From assembly GCA_963971285.1 (NCBI GenBank), contig OZ020244.1:22506001-22570000 (forward strand): DNA of 64,000 nucleotides. The letters run 5' to 3'. The notes below the pieces were generated by a model, which was not told the origin of the DNA, did no database searches, and saw nothing but the letters and a program-made list of their open reading frames with translations. Source of the stretch: Astropecten irregularis. Taxonomy: Eukaryota; Echinodermata; Asteroidea; Paxillosida; Astropectinidae. The first letter of the stretch is position 1. Each line of letters starts with the position of its first letter. The translations under genes were made by a program, and so were the position numbers. Shown here piece by piece: positions 46,801-59,300 of the stretch.

Positions 46801-49800
46801 TTTCAACAAATGTCAAAACCCGGTTTACAGAATGAAGGCTCAGGTTCAGGTTCAGGCTCAAGTTCTGGCACTGTCATTCATATACTGAAAATAATAGGTT
46901 GTAGTTTTTCATTAAAGCTGAAGCTTTAGTCTTCAGATAATCTTCTTCCGAACCGAAGCCAAAAGCCTCTATTTTGATACCCATTATTTTAGAATGGATT
47001 CACAAAATGCAGCCTGAGCCTGAGCCTCAGCATCCTCAGGATTTACTCACCTCTGTGGAATGAAAAGCATTTCCTTTGGATTGGGTTTAACCAGCTGTCC
47101 ATCATAGGCCGGCCATAACCCACATAAGATCCTGAAGAGGGAGCTTTTACCACACCCATTGGGCCCAGTGATCAACAGGTGCATGCCCTCTGTCACCTTA
47201 ATTAACATAAAAGTACAAAGTGGGTGTTTGATTAATTCATCAATCTATTACCGGTACATTTCTTGTGTGCAACTTTATCAGGGGTAGTCTTGGATCACGA
47301 CTATGTTATTGCTCGAAAATACGAACCGATTACCTGCACTGACCTGCGTTGCATGTACGTCAATTTACGTAAATGCCTCTCTGAAACATAGTCTTGGGAA
47401 TCCTGTAATAGGGCCGTGAGTTGCATGCACACCTCATAATGTAGCATGCTTCGTTGTCTCCATGACACGCTGTGGATTACCCGCACTGGCCTGCACACAC
47501 GTACATGTACCTGTATGTTAATAGGCTGCGCCTGATTCAAAAGTAACGCATACACAGTGTGTTTTCCCCGTTTTCGGGGGGAGATTTCACAGGATTCCCA
47601 AGACTGTTTCAGAGAGGCCTTTACGTACATGTACGTACATGCGTGCTGGTAATCGGTTCGTACATTCACTTAATAACATAGTCTATGTAATAATATAGAC
47701 TTTGTTCGAGGGTGCTCTTAAGTCCTGCCCAACTTAGCAATGCCACATGTTTTACATACCGCATGTGACCAAGTTCATGTGACCAACGACTCCAATAGCG
47801 CTCTACACTAGCGCTAAAAATAGCAACGGATCTCAGACAAACATTGCAACCATGCAAACGTGTGTGCGTGTGCGCGTCCATACACTACGTGTGTGAGACA
47901 GTGTTTGTCTGACATCTGAGGATTTTGTGACGTCATTAGTGCGGAGCGCTATTAGTCAAAATTGTTGTGTAATACAATGAGCAGAAGGCAGTATTTTCAA
48001 TCCACAACTCATAAAAAAGGCATCTGCCAATAGTGCGCTGTTGACTTGAAGACCAGTTCTCCAAAGTCACCCATTCATGCATACCTTTAAGGACAGCGAG
48101 CTGACCACGACATCCCTGTTTGGAGTGATGATTGGCAATTCTTTGGCAATGATAAGTGAAGAATCTGTCTCCGTGACCTCTCCTGCAAGAATCAGTATTA
48201 GTGTGAAAGGAGACAGTGTAATCACTTCCTCCAGTTTACAACATTTTATAACATTTTCCTCCAGTTTACAACATCGTGCGCTGTTCCAGCGCACGATGCC
48301 TTACTCCGTCACAAAATTAATATAGTAAACATGTGGGGTGCTGTGGCCTAGTGGTCTGGCGTGTCGAACTCAAAGTCTTGTGGTCAATCTACAGATTGTG
48401 GGTTCAAATCCAGCCATGGGTTAATGGTGCTTGCGTCCTTGGGCAAGACGCTTTGCCATGTATTGTTCCTCTTCACCCAGGTGTAAATGGGCACCTGAGA
48501 GGGTAGAGATGGCTTTGTGGTTTGATAGCCTCTGTGCGCTGAATACGGCAGCCAGGGCTGTATACTCCCCAGGGAGCTGAGATGGTTTCGGGAATGTAAA
48601 TTATGGCCCGATGACCAGGGGTAATAATACATTTGTAATGTGCAGAGGATATATTCATATACTAAATGTAGCTGCGCAATATAAATGTCCTATATAGAAA
48701 CATGACTGCAGATGCACAAACCCATCTTTGAAGTGATGAATGGATACATACCTCCAACAACTAATGGACCTTGGACCTGCGCTATGCTCTTTGTAGTTTT
48801 ATGGCTGCCTCCTTTGATGACCCTCGCTCTCACATAGTGGCCACTGCTGACATCTTCAAAGACCTCTAGGAGGTCTGAGACACGAGAAGTGTAACCAGCA
48901 AGAGCCGTCACCTGCCAAATGAAGAAAGGGATTGCCAGTCAACTGACCACTGATGGCTTTCTGATATGGGTCATTCCAGCAGGTTGGGGCATGATTTGTA
49001 GCGGTGTCAAATGTTACAAGTATGTCTGCACACATCCATTAACTGCACTATGACTCGTAATCTTCAGTTTCATTTACCGGCTGATTTCATTTGAAGGTCA
49101 GCTGCAAATTTGTGTTAGTTAAATCAATGGATATTGTCCATTATGAATGTGCAATTGTGCAGATGTAACATCTGACACCGTCACAAATCAATCATGCCCA
49201 ACCCTGTAGAATTACCCATACATGTATACAATTATACATTATGACTCTATGGGCCTGTTTGTTTAACGCACAAAATCACGAATCCTGCGGATCCGGATCC
49301 CATTTTAGCGTACCCTGCATAGGATGTGGATCCCCAAATCTGGGATGCCGTGCATTAAACAAACAGGCCCTGTGACTAGTATGATTTACAGTAGCATACC
49401 ATGACCCACTACATCCCCAACAGTTACACTTCCTCAGATAGGTGGGCATTCGGATCAGTCACTCTGCTTGCAAAGTTAAGACTGAGTTTGATATAAAGAC
49501 AGCTTCAAAATGGTCACAGCCGTCAAAATTATCTCGGATGCGTTGTAGTCATATGAAATATGGCAGTTTCTTCCTGACTCTTCCGATGATGGGGTGACCT
49601 CTGTCTTTCTTGAGTTGATGGGATTCAACCTACAATACAAAACCTTCATCAGGTTCTAATTCAATTCCAAACTTCTCACCTCTTTGTAAGATGACATGAC
49701 TCTCTCCATGGCATCAGCCAGGCTAAGGAGTAAACTCTTGGCAGTGATGAAGTTCTGGGTACGTTGACTTATGGACTGGCTCTCGGTGATCGGTTCTCCA

Positions 49801-51614
49801 TCTGGCAAGGGGAATATTCGGTGGAAATATCAAGTAATTAAGAAGGAGTGCCACACAAATATATTTGGAATACCCCGTCAATTTCCCTTGTGGTTATTTG
49901 ATGATTATCTTCTTTTTTTTTCACATAAAAATCTCTATAACTTAACATGCTTAATGAAGAATGAAGTGTATCAGTCTAAAGATCAAGTAGACCTCTGGGT
50001 GATCACCGATGCATCCCCAAACAGAATTTTAATTCTCAATCTAGAACTAACTCTAGGAAGTATGCATCACTCAGAATCTCCTACTTACCAGGACCGACTT
50101 TAGGTGTTCTGGATGTGATGATTGGGATAGCAACCATGGCTAGACCGTTAGCACTCCAAGTGTATTTCAGTAGGAACTGCTCCAACATGACGTACCAAAG
50201 ACGTTGACGGTATATCAGGCTCATCTGTCTCTTCAGCATCTCATAACTGCGTCTTAGTTGTGCATGCTCAACCTGCGATGATTCACACAAAAAAGGTACC
50301 AGGCTCAAAATTTATATGGTATTACTAGAGAACCAGCAAAGAAGTGAATTCAGTGAAAGCAATTGTGAAGCGCATGCTCACAATTGCGTGCACGTGCGCT
50401 GCTGACTTGAAGACCGATTCTCAAAAGTCTCCCATTGACAAAATGTTCAGACATGACAAAGATGGGAATGCTTATACATGTAGAAACAGATTGCAAGCAA
50501 ATGGCAGCATCCCTGTGGTCTCTTCATACAACAGATTTAGCTTCTAGTCAATATTAAGTATTGGCTACTGGTACTCATAAAATTTGATAAAAATAATTTT
50601 TTTTACAACACCAAGGAAGAATGTAACAACTCTTATTACCTCATGTCCCTCATAGAAGGCTATCTCCTCAGCATTAGCAATTATCCTGGAATGCACAAAA
50701 CGAAGGTTCCCTTTCTTATCAGCCTCATCCGCCACCAGCCGGCCAAATCTGGGAGAGGCTGCCCTCAAGATCTTCGCTGTAGCGATGAATGTCAGGCTAC
50801 CGATAAACGTGGAGAAGCTCGTCCCCGAGTTGTTCTTGCTTGCCAGCCCGACGAGGGTGTAACACATCAGTAGGATGTCCAACATGGGCTTACTCAGTTG
50901 TGAGTACAGGTGAGCGACCGATTCGCAGAAGGTGCTGACGTCTTCGGTCAGGTTCTGGTCGGGGTTGACGAGTCGGGTATCCATGTTGCCAACCCTATAA
51001 TAAGTCTGATTCTTGAAGTAGAGCTTGTAGCAATGGGTGACCAGCCTGGAGCGGAAGGCTAGGGACAGGGTGCTCTCGAGGAACCGGATGGCGCTGTTGA
51101 CAAATGTTGCCGGAACGGCAATCAGGAGCCACTTGAGAATGTGCAGGAGGAACTGCATCATGTTCTTGTTGACAATAGCCTTGACCATGTTCCCTTCAAG
51201 GTGAGCGACATAGATGGAGAGGAATGTTCTGCAGATGAGTGACATCGTGTGGAGACAGAGGAGTCCAAATTCCTTAGTTAAAATCCCTGGCATGATGATC
51301 TTAATGAGACGGATCAATTTCCGGTTGAATTCGGAATTGACCATGTGAGAGGAACCCTCCGGCCCACCTCTGACGGTGTCCATGATGACAACGCTGCTCT
51401 TCTTCTTGGCAGCCGCATGCTGGGATCCTTGATTGTGTTTGGCTGTGACATCCTCGACGATGCTCTTCAACACCGAGAAAGCATACTGCACGTGGTCTTT
51501 GGAACCGTAGGCAACGACAGCGCCGATGGCCACACCCGCCAAGATCTTTGGGTGTTTGAAATTTGTTGATTTCAGGTGCCGGAGGCTTCTTTTCAGACGC
51601 AAGAGTTGAGACAT
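43813..51614 (-). CDS. ABCD1/2: Peroxisomal ABC half-transporter, ABCD1/ABCD2 (ALD) type, 10 coding exons, 770 aa
   Basis: Exons on the minus strand: 51614-50640 (one long exon, 325 codons), 50272-50089, 49801-49680, 48911-48752, 48182-48085, 47196-47051, 46534-46389, 45692-45608, 45179-45054, 44083-43813 (TAG). All phases fit. Domain order: transmembrane domain with the ABCD loop [10 protein letters not shown] (217-226) and the block FYEGHE at the end of exon 1; then one nucleotide-binding domain with Walker [10 protein letters not shown] (524-532), ABC signature LSGGEKQR (622-629), Walker B FALLDE (642-647) and H-loop His676. The segments [32 protein letters not shown] and [16 protein letters not shown] match ABCD1/ABCD2 far better than ABCD3 or ABCD4. 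The family dimerises in the peroxisomal membrane and imports very-long-chain acyl-CoA for beta-oxidation. The large first exon is also a feature of the vertebrate genes. It starts about 1.7 kb from the divergent REDIC1-like gene. Confidence 0.96.
45773..46105. mobile_element. Family B element copy in ABCD intron 7
   Basis: ATTGGTAAAGGTCACAGAAC at the left, TGTTACCAATGCTGTACTTT at the right, with GATCTTACCCCGAGATCAAA and TTTCTACCAGCACCATCTTC inside. Confidence 0.75.
46625..46760 (+). repeat. Dispersed repeat with a CRE palindrome, copy 1
   Basis: Shares AGACAAACATTGCAAC, CCATGCAAACGTGTGT and GTGACGTCATTAGTGCGGA with 47795-47955. TGACGTCA at 46733-46740 is a full cAMP-response-element palindrome. 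Lies in ABCD intron 6. Confidence 0.7.
47301..47681. mobile_element. 380-bp long imperfect palindrome in ABCD intron 5
   Basis: CTATGTTATT..ACGAACCGATTACC at the left is mirrored by GGTAATCGGTTCG..AATAACATAG at the right. The match continues inward through GGCATTTACG, CTCTCTGAAACA and CAAGACTATG-like text to the centre near 47490. The short 122-codon frame across it is a by-product. Confidence 0.8.
47795..47955 (+). repeat. Dispersed repeat with a CRE palindrome, copy 2
   Basis: Same words and same orientation as copy 1, with TGACGTCA at 47928-47935. Lies in ABCD intron 5. Confidence 0.7.
48333..48665 (+). mobile_element. tRNA-derived SINE with A and B boxes
   Basis: TGGCCTAGTGGTCTGGCG (A box) and GTGGGTTCAAATCCAGCC (B box) are about 50 bp apart, as in a tRNA. 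They are followed by a long non-tRNA body with CGTCCTTGGGCAAGACGCTT and CACCCAGGTGTAAATGGGCA, words that I recall as a widely shared central domain of metazoan SINEs. It ends in an AT-rich tail. Located in ABCD intron 4. Confidence 0.8.
49251..49370. mobile_element. 120-bp MITE
   Basis: GGGCCTGTTTGTTTAA and TTAAACAAACAGGCCC are exact inverted ends, followed inside by CGCAC/GTGCA. The interior has GGATCCGGATCC-type palindromes. Located in ABCD intron 3. Confidence 0.85.
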
Positions 51615-53342
51615 CTTGGCTGATGTGTCAAGACTTGGACAGACTTATCAAATCAGGATTTGGCAACATTCCACTTCACAACTATGTTCAACCTAATACC
51701 ACAAAAATATAAGAGGGGAAATAATCAGAAATTTACACAAGCCACTGGTGCCAGTCACAAAGCTGAAATCTTCCAAAACTAATTTTTCATGTTAATGGTT
51801 TTAAAAGCACTCGAATGAAAGAATTCCACTGATGACCATTACAGAAAAGAGGTTATTATTATATCCTCTTAGAGTTACCTTACTGAATACAAATTGTGAT
51901 GAACTTCAATCTCAGCAGAGCCTGTGTAACACTGGGGTAGCATATCTAAAAAAGTGAGATTTACAGGTTTGTTTTTTACGTACAATGAATGATACACTTC
52001 GAATACAGCAGCAGCTATTTATCTCAAAACGCCAGACTGCTGGTGCCATACAGTTGTGCAAAAGCGATTTTGATGGTCGTCAGTGGAATTCTTGCCAAAA
52101 AAAGGGAGTAGGCCCTAGCCTATGGCTACAGTACCTCTGTGACTGTTGCGTCTATATTTTGCTGACTAAAAAAGTAAACAAAATAGTAAAATAAAACTGA
52201 TGTGATCATTCATAGTCACAGGTCTTGTCACTCTTGAGACTTGTCACTTGATTTCAATTTAACATTTCTAAAAACAGAAATGCATTATGATTAGATTCCT
52301 CGGCCTAGCAATGTTTGGTGGGCGATTGTAAAGTTCGCGTTCGGGACCTGTGATTTTATCATCACAGCAACATACACTAAATACAGGTACAGGCACAGCA
52401 CAGGCAGACAGAACGCAAGCTCAGTGTGCGAAATCATATTCACAATCACACTCACACAAGTCACTTAGGCCTAAGTCGTTAATTTAATTAACTAACGTTA
52501 CTCGTTAGTACTAGTAGGCCTATGATCATTTCTACCTCCATGGTATGATAAAAATGTTTTATCATAAAACACAGGGCCAGGGGGTCTCAAACTTTACAAT
52601 CGCTATACCAAATACATCTTACGTGCATGTACTTACGATCCCTCCCCCAGTTTCAAGATAGTCATCAATGATCAAGATAATTAATTAAATGTAAAATAAT
52701 AAAAATAGGTCTTCAAGTTCAGCACTGTACTTTGTTGCGACCTTGCAACTCACAAAATTAACTTATGCACCCCAGACGTCTTAGGTAATAAGCCAGTGCA
52801 ATATCAAATGCTTGATTTGGGGAACCTGTCTTTTTCATCAACAGCGCCACCATTGTCGAAGCACGTAGTATAAGACTTGGCTACGGCTTGAATACACGCA
52901 CGTCTCTATGGCAAAGCCGTAACCACGTAATTTTTTTGACAGCGGCTAATTAGCATGAACAAGTCTGGCTTCCAGACGTCCGTACGTCGACTGTGTACAG
53001 ATACAAATTTGAGAGCCTGTCGTTTTTTGCACCTAACTTTTGACGAATGGCAACACGTCCACGAAGTTGTAGAAAATAGCAATCGTCTGCTCTAAAAAGT
53101 GAGGCGCTGGTTTATGACCTTTCCCACTTTGGCACGTTTATTTATCTTTTGGAAACTTGAGGAGTCACATATATTGCTGTGAAATTATCAGCAGTTTTTT
53201 TATGTTTTGAAAACTTTGGAAATAATTTCCAATCACTGAAGCTGAATCATCAGAACTTCAGAAGGAGTGAGGTGCGCCTCAACATTTTACAATCATTGTC
53301 AATGTCATTTTGCATTCATTGAACTGTCAAAGCAGAGTCAGA
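51615..53342. promoter_or_regulatory. Shared upstream region between the divergent ABCD and REDIC1-like genes
   Basis: About 1.7 kb separates the two start codons, which point away from each other. I see no open frame of substance and no TATA box at a clear distance from either ATG. The region must hold the 5' UTRs and promoters of both genes, so it may act as a bidirectional promoter. Part of it (52310-52600) looks like a dispersed foldback: cgattgtaaagttcg near 52325 is roughly mirrored by aactttacaatcgc near 52592. The inference rests on spacing and orientation only. Confidence 0.5.
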
Positions 53343-56300
53343 ATGAACTGGGTTGGTGGAGCGAGGTAGGCAATCACCGTGATCTTTAAGCTAGTGTAAC
53401 ATTAGGACCCAGTGGCCCTACTTGTACTGGTACTAGAGTAAGCCCTAGTGATGGTTGTAGTTTATCCTACCACTTGTACCCGTACCCAGTTATTTTATGA
53501 CCAAAATCGTAGGGTAAAAAATTAGATAATTTATAATTTAGGCCTAATAGTCATACTAATAGGGCCTAGGCCTACTACTATAATTAGGCCTAGGGGGGCC
53601 TATAGTATTAAGCCTATAGGCCTAACGTTACTAACTAGTTGTTTGGTTGTGTTGGGACCATTTACTTTTACTTTTTAGCCCGAAAAAAAAAACACACACA
53701 CAAGCAATATCACTTTGACTTGAGATTTTGTTTTATTTGTTTTCCAGAAATAGAATCAGAACAAAAGATGAGAAGCAGCGACAGAAGGTGAGGACTTGGC
53801 TTTTTTTATCTGGCCTTACAGGGCTCGAAATAGTACTAGGCCTACTAGCCTTCTACTACTACTATACTAGGGCCTACTACTACTAGCCTAACCTGGAGTA
53901 ACGTTAGGCTATTACTAGGCTAGGCCCATAGGTCTATCAAAAACTACTCTGGGCTAGCTAGACTCGCTTCCTTGGTTGCCAAGTTGGCTAGTAAAAAAAA
54001 AATTTAGAACATGCATGTTGAGGCATGGATCAACATATGTACGGGTTTAATAGTAAAAATCTAAACAGGCTTGTAAAAATAATCTGAAGTAAGCAGGCCC
54101 GGTTGGCTAGCCAGGAAAAAACGTTAGCGCAAGGCCTGCCTTAATTTCTGGTGTTTACGAAACGGAGGCTCAGCTCAGGCTCTAGCTCTGACATCCATAT
54201 GCTGAAAGTGAAAATATAGGTTTAGGCTTTTCATTGAAGCTGAAGCTCTGTTTCCCTTTTCAAACAAGAGAATCTACTTCCGAACCGCAGCCAAAAACCT
54301 CTATTTTGATGATTGTGACAATCTGTATCACCCATACAGGCGTGAGAGGAGCAAGGGCTTTTCTTTAAAGTCATGCTGGTTAATACAGTGGTTTTAACTT
54401 ACAATGTATCTATTGTATGGTTTGGTTAAGTCTACTCTATTATTTTGTTTTGTTTTTCTTACCAATGGCCCAATATCTAATAACAATGAAATCTTTCCAT
54501 TATCACAAGAAATTTTCTGAGATGCAAAAATATGATTTGACATATTGTTATATTTAAATTATAGCCAATGGCCAAATGAATAATTTTTAACACTAAATTC
54601 TTTCCTTTGATGCAGGAGTTTTTTGAGAAGAAGAAATATGGAAGCAAAATGAAACGTCTGAATTATAAACAAAATTCTCCAAAGAAGACAAGCATTCCAC
54701 CAAGCTTGGACCTGTTATCATTGCAAGCTGCAGATTTTACTGCGAAGCAGTTTAGGAAAAACGGTTTGTACCTAGTACCTTGTAGTATTCTCTCCTGAAA
54801 GGTCCTCCAGGGACTATACTGCAATTTGACAATACACGGGTTTACACTTCGAAAAAAGCGCATGCGTGATAGTGCCTCGCTTTGAAGTCGCAATCAAAAC
54901 CGCCGAAGTGTAAATCCGTGTATTGTCTTCGACAATGGACGGGCTTACACTTCGAAAAGTGCGCATGCATGGAAGTGCCTCGTTTTGAAGTTGCGATCAA
55001 AATCTAAGATGGCCGCCATGGTGTAAACCCGTGTATAGTAGATCAGGATCTAAATCTACTGAATGTATTATGGTGGAAGTAAAACAGGTTTGATAGAGCT
55101 TCTGAAGGCTGAGGTTGAAGTTATATTGACAGTTGACTGGGGTAATTTATTTCAAAGTTGGGTGGTTTCAGGGAAGAAGAATTGAGAGTATGGAGTTGAT
55201 GAGTGGTGCTGAATTTTAAGTTGTTGGTTTGTGTTGAATAAGAATACAGATCTGCAATTAGAAACCTGCAAAATAATCATCCATATGAGTATTGGTCAAA
55301 GAGATTGATATTTCATATATAGGTTATAATTTGTTAGTAGGTACAACTCAGACAGTGTATACTTTAGAACTAGAAGCAACTTAAACAATTAAACTGGACA
55401 TGAATTTATGACTGAATTCAGGACAAATTAATGTTTGGTGCAGTTGATCCTAGCTATTGTTTCAAAAATTTAAAATCGAATCTCAAGAGTGCATGATAGT
55501 GGTTTATGCTTTGATTGTCTTTGATCCAACCTAGATGCTGAGAATAGCTCCAAGGGTAAAGTGAAAAGGGTCGAGTTGGACCGAAGCAAAGGCCTTTTCC
55601 CTTCCCATCATCCCCATGAGGATTTGGAACTACCAATGTCGCCCGGTTCTCCATCTAAACTACAGTTACAAGAATCAGAGGAAAGGTATCTAGGCAATCC
55701 TGCCCATATTAAAATGACTCTGAGTAAAAAGGTATTGAAATAATTATCTAATTAAAATAGCAAATACTAAGAAGTAATATCATACTTTGGTTTTTGTCAA
55801 AGAAATACAGATTCATGGGCAAAAATATCAAGGAAGATACAGCAACAGTCACCTGTGAAAATGTCAGTCCTATACTGTGCCCACTTTTTGAGAAAACAGT
55901 GAAAACGGCCACAGTATTTCTTAAGTCTTTTCTACTTTATTTTTGATCTTTAAAAATATGTTTGGTCACTGGTTTTACTCTTTTCTGGATAAATACAGCA
56001 TTTCAGCCAAAAAATATTGTAAAGGAATGTTTATACCATCACCATCTTTATAAAAACAGAAATCTTCACAGATTTACCGACAACTTACAGGGGTAAGTTG
56101 TCGTTAAATCTGTGAAGATTTCTGTTTCGGGATGCTACCAAAGTATGATACTACCTTTAAAATATTGAACAATATTGTGTGCAAGATTCAAGACTCATAG
56201 AAAAAATTAATTCATTTGCCAAAATGGATTTAGACATTTTCTTGTCTCTTTCATGCTGTCATGTGTAGTCCTGTTGAGTACACGATGCATAATGGAACCA

Positions 56301-59300
56301 TTTTCTGTTTCTGATTGGGTTTCATTAGTGTTTCTACCTTCAGTTCCAGCCCAATCTAGCTAGACAAATTTTTTATTTCAGATATTTCAAGTGAGCATAT
56401 ATGGCCTTAGGAAATTCAAGCATGCGTGATAATGGTGGGGAAAATGCTGCAGCAACTTAAATTCCACTTCATTCATTTAGGCCACTGACCACAGATTATC
56501 TTTTTTCCTCATGTTTTGAATGTACATCACAGCAATTCCAATTGCTTGCAATCTGGAGACATCTTACGAAGAGACATCAACAGACCATCAATGGAGAACA
56601 TGGATCATGCTCTGCTCTGTGACACAACTCAAGATGATCTGCAGGTATTGTAAACACATTCATTTGAATTCATTCCACCCATGAGACTGTAATTTCTAAA
56701 ACTTAACATTTATTATGAACCTTAAAGAAACATTGTGTCAACAAATTGTTGACCGATATGAATTATAAAACATTGTTTAGGAAACTAAATGCCTTGTTTA
56801 AAAACATCACACTCAATAATCCTTGTTTTGATCTCAAGCAACACCACCACCAATTTAACAGAGCTGCTTAAACACAAAATTTGCTTGAGAATGAAAAGTC
56901 TTCCTTGATCAAACAGGGTTACCAACCAAATTTACATCTGATGTTTACCACTTGTGACTTGTATTTATTTCGGCCATTGTTTGCTGAGCAATAACGTTAA
57001 AGAGGAGTTTTGGCTGGCATACTGATTTTATTTACCAAGATTTTTGGTGCTTAAGCAAATTTTGTTGCTTAATAAGAAGGTCTATGAAATTGGCCCCAGA
57101 TGAGCTGCACTGAATATTCTTGTCATCTTTGAGGGGATTTGCTTCATTACATGCACATGAAAATATGACACTTTCAATAGCATGTTCTTCATGAAAGTGC
57201 TATAAAAGACCATATGAACTGTACATTGCTACACATACATGATACATGTACCATGGAGAAATAAGTGTGTCTTATTTCTCCATGCATGTACTGATGTAGC
57301 TTATTGCCTGGGCCTTATATCCAAGCTATAATATGATGCATAACCCAATATATCTCGATGTGTTTGGGCTGAAAGTATCAATGATCATCACTAATTAGTA
57401 TGGAGTTAAAATTTCAGCAAACCTTAACTTGTTTCAGAAAAAGAATTTGTGCCAGTCATCATAACAAGTGTACAGTTAATTTGATATAAACTTTGAATTA
57501 CTGTAATATAGGACATAGGAGCCTTTGTAATTTAGTGTTTCTCTACAACATTACTTTAATTTACACTATTACTAATTTGCAGGCACTTACATGTACATGT
57601 GATGATCTTCAACCTTTTGAATATGGTAATCTATACTTTAAATCATTGTAATCTAAGACATCAGGGGCTTTGTAATTTAGTTTTTCTCATCCAAATTATT
57701 TAATCTACACAAACTAATTTGCAGGTACTTGGTTGCAGTGATCCTCGTAGCCTTATTGATCAAGCCAGTCATTTTCACAGCACACCCATGCCAGAGTCCA
57801 TGCCTTATCAAGCACAGCCAGTCACCCTCAAACACCAAGGGAAACATTTTGAGGACCTTTTCTTCAGTTTTGCGCATGGTAATAATGAGGTTTTGACACA
57901 GGAGGAGGATATTTCCCATGTTCCATCAGCAGCCAGCAGTGATGGAAGCGAAGATCAGTGAGTAGCAATTACATTTTGTTGACATTTTGCTGGTTAAAGG
58001 TATAATACAATGATTGGTAAAGTTCACAGAGCAGCACTCGCACTTTGTCTGATGAAATGATAAACCTGTGAAAACTTGAGCTCAATCAGTCAAGAAAATA
58101 GTGAAAAACTGGCTTAATTTTTCTTATAAAACATACAGAATGGTTTTGATCTTACCCCGAGATCAAAACTGTTTTCGTAAATACACCATTTCAGGCGGAA
58201 ATATTTTAACGGTGTGTTTCTACCAGCACCATCTTCATATCCTGAAAGTTATACGTAAATCTGTGAACATTTCTGTTTCAGTATGTTACCAGTCCTGTAC
58301 TTACCTTTAAATAAAGAGCTTTTCGGCTACAGGATGCTTATGACTCAAGTTGGCATGAAGTTGATCAACCGTTGTTCAAGAGAGACACATATTAATTTTT
58401 CAAATAAAGAAGTTGTATTTTTGTTTAATAATTCAAATGCTCATTAGTATTTGCATTAATTTGACAGGGATGTGACTTTTCAGATTTTTAATCTGAATTT
58501 TGATTATTGGGTTTAGATTTTAACTCAGAATTTCAGCTTTTGTGTACACCTGCTCTACACAAATGTATACAGAACTTTGAAATTTCAGCTTTTTCCTTGG
58601 TGTTTTCATATGTTTTGTGTGTGGCCATTTACATCCCTGATTTGAATAATCAGTGACAGCTAGTATTGACTTTTTGCTGCAAAGAAAGCCAAGAACATAA
58701 TAAAATCACATAAAATTATATTATAGAAAATTATCACATCAAAATATCATCTATCATTAGTATCATAAGAATAATATTAGAATAGCAGGAACTGATTTCA
58801 AACTATTATTTTCAGATATCTTTCTGACAGCTGTGACTACAGTCCTTTGTCCTCAATTCCATCTGTTTCCAGCGTAGCTTCTTCTGTGCCCTGTCATAGT
58901 CAAGATACTCAACAATGTTTGCAGGCATGTATATCTTTCAATTCAATCAGTCAGAATCACACTAACATTTTAATTAGCATTACAAAAACCAAACGCTGGT
59001 TCTCCAGATTTTTGGCATTTTTGTTAATAGCTGTTTATTCTCTTTTAAAATTGTTTTACATGATAAAGCTATTTGAATGTATTTTTCTTGCTGAATTAGT
59101 CATATGGGACTTTTTGGTGCAGCTTGAATGTTTTTTTTTTTCATTTGCTTAATCCATTTCCATTTTGTTTTAATTTCATTCAAAAGATAAAGTGAATTAT
59201 TCCAAACTCATGATGAAATGTTCTTTATTCTATTCAGGAGGCAGATTCATCAATGAATGAATCACATCAAACACAGAAACTACCAAAAAGAGTTCTTACT

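Noticed and set aside
55535..55743. REDIC1 exon 4 ending at 55731 (AAG|GTATTG)
   Set aside because: This donor would put exon 5 out of frame with an early stop; the donor at 55686 (AAG|GTATCT) keeps the phase.
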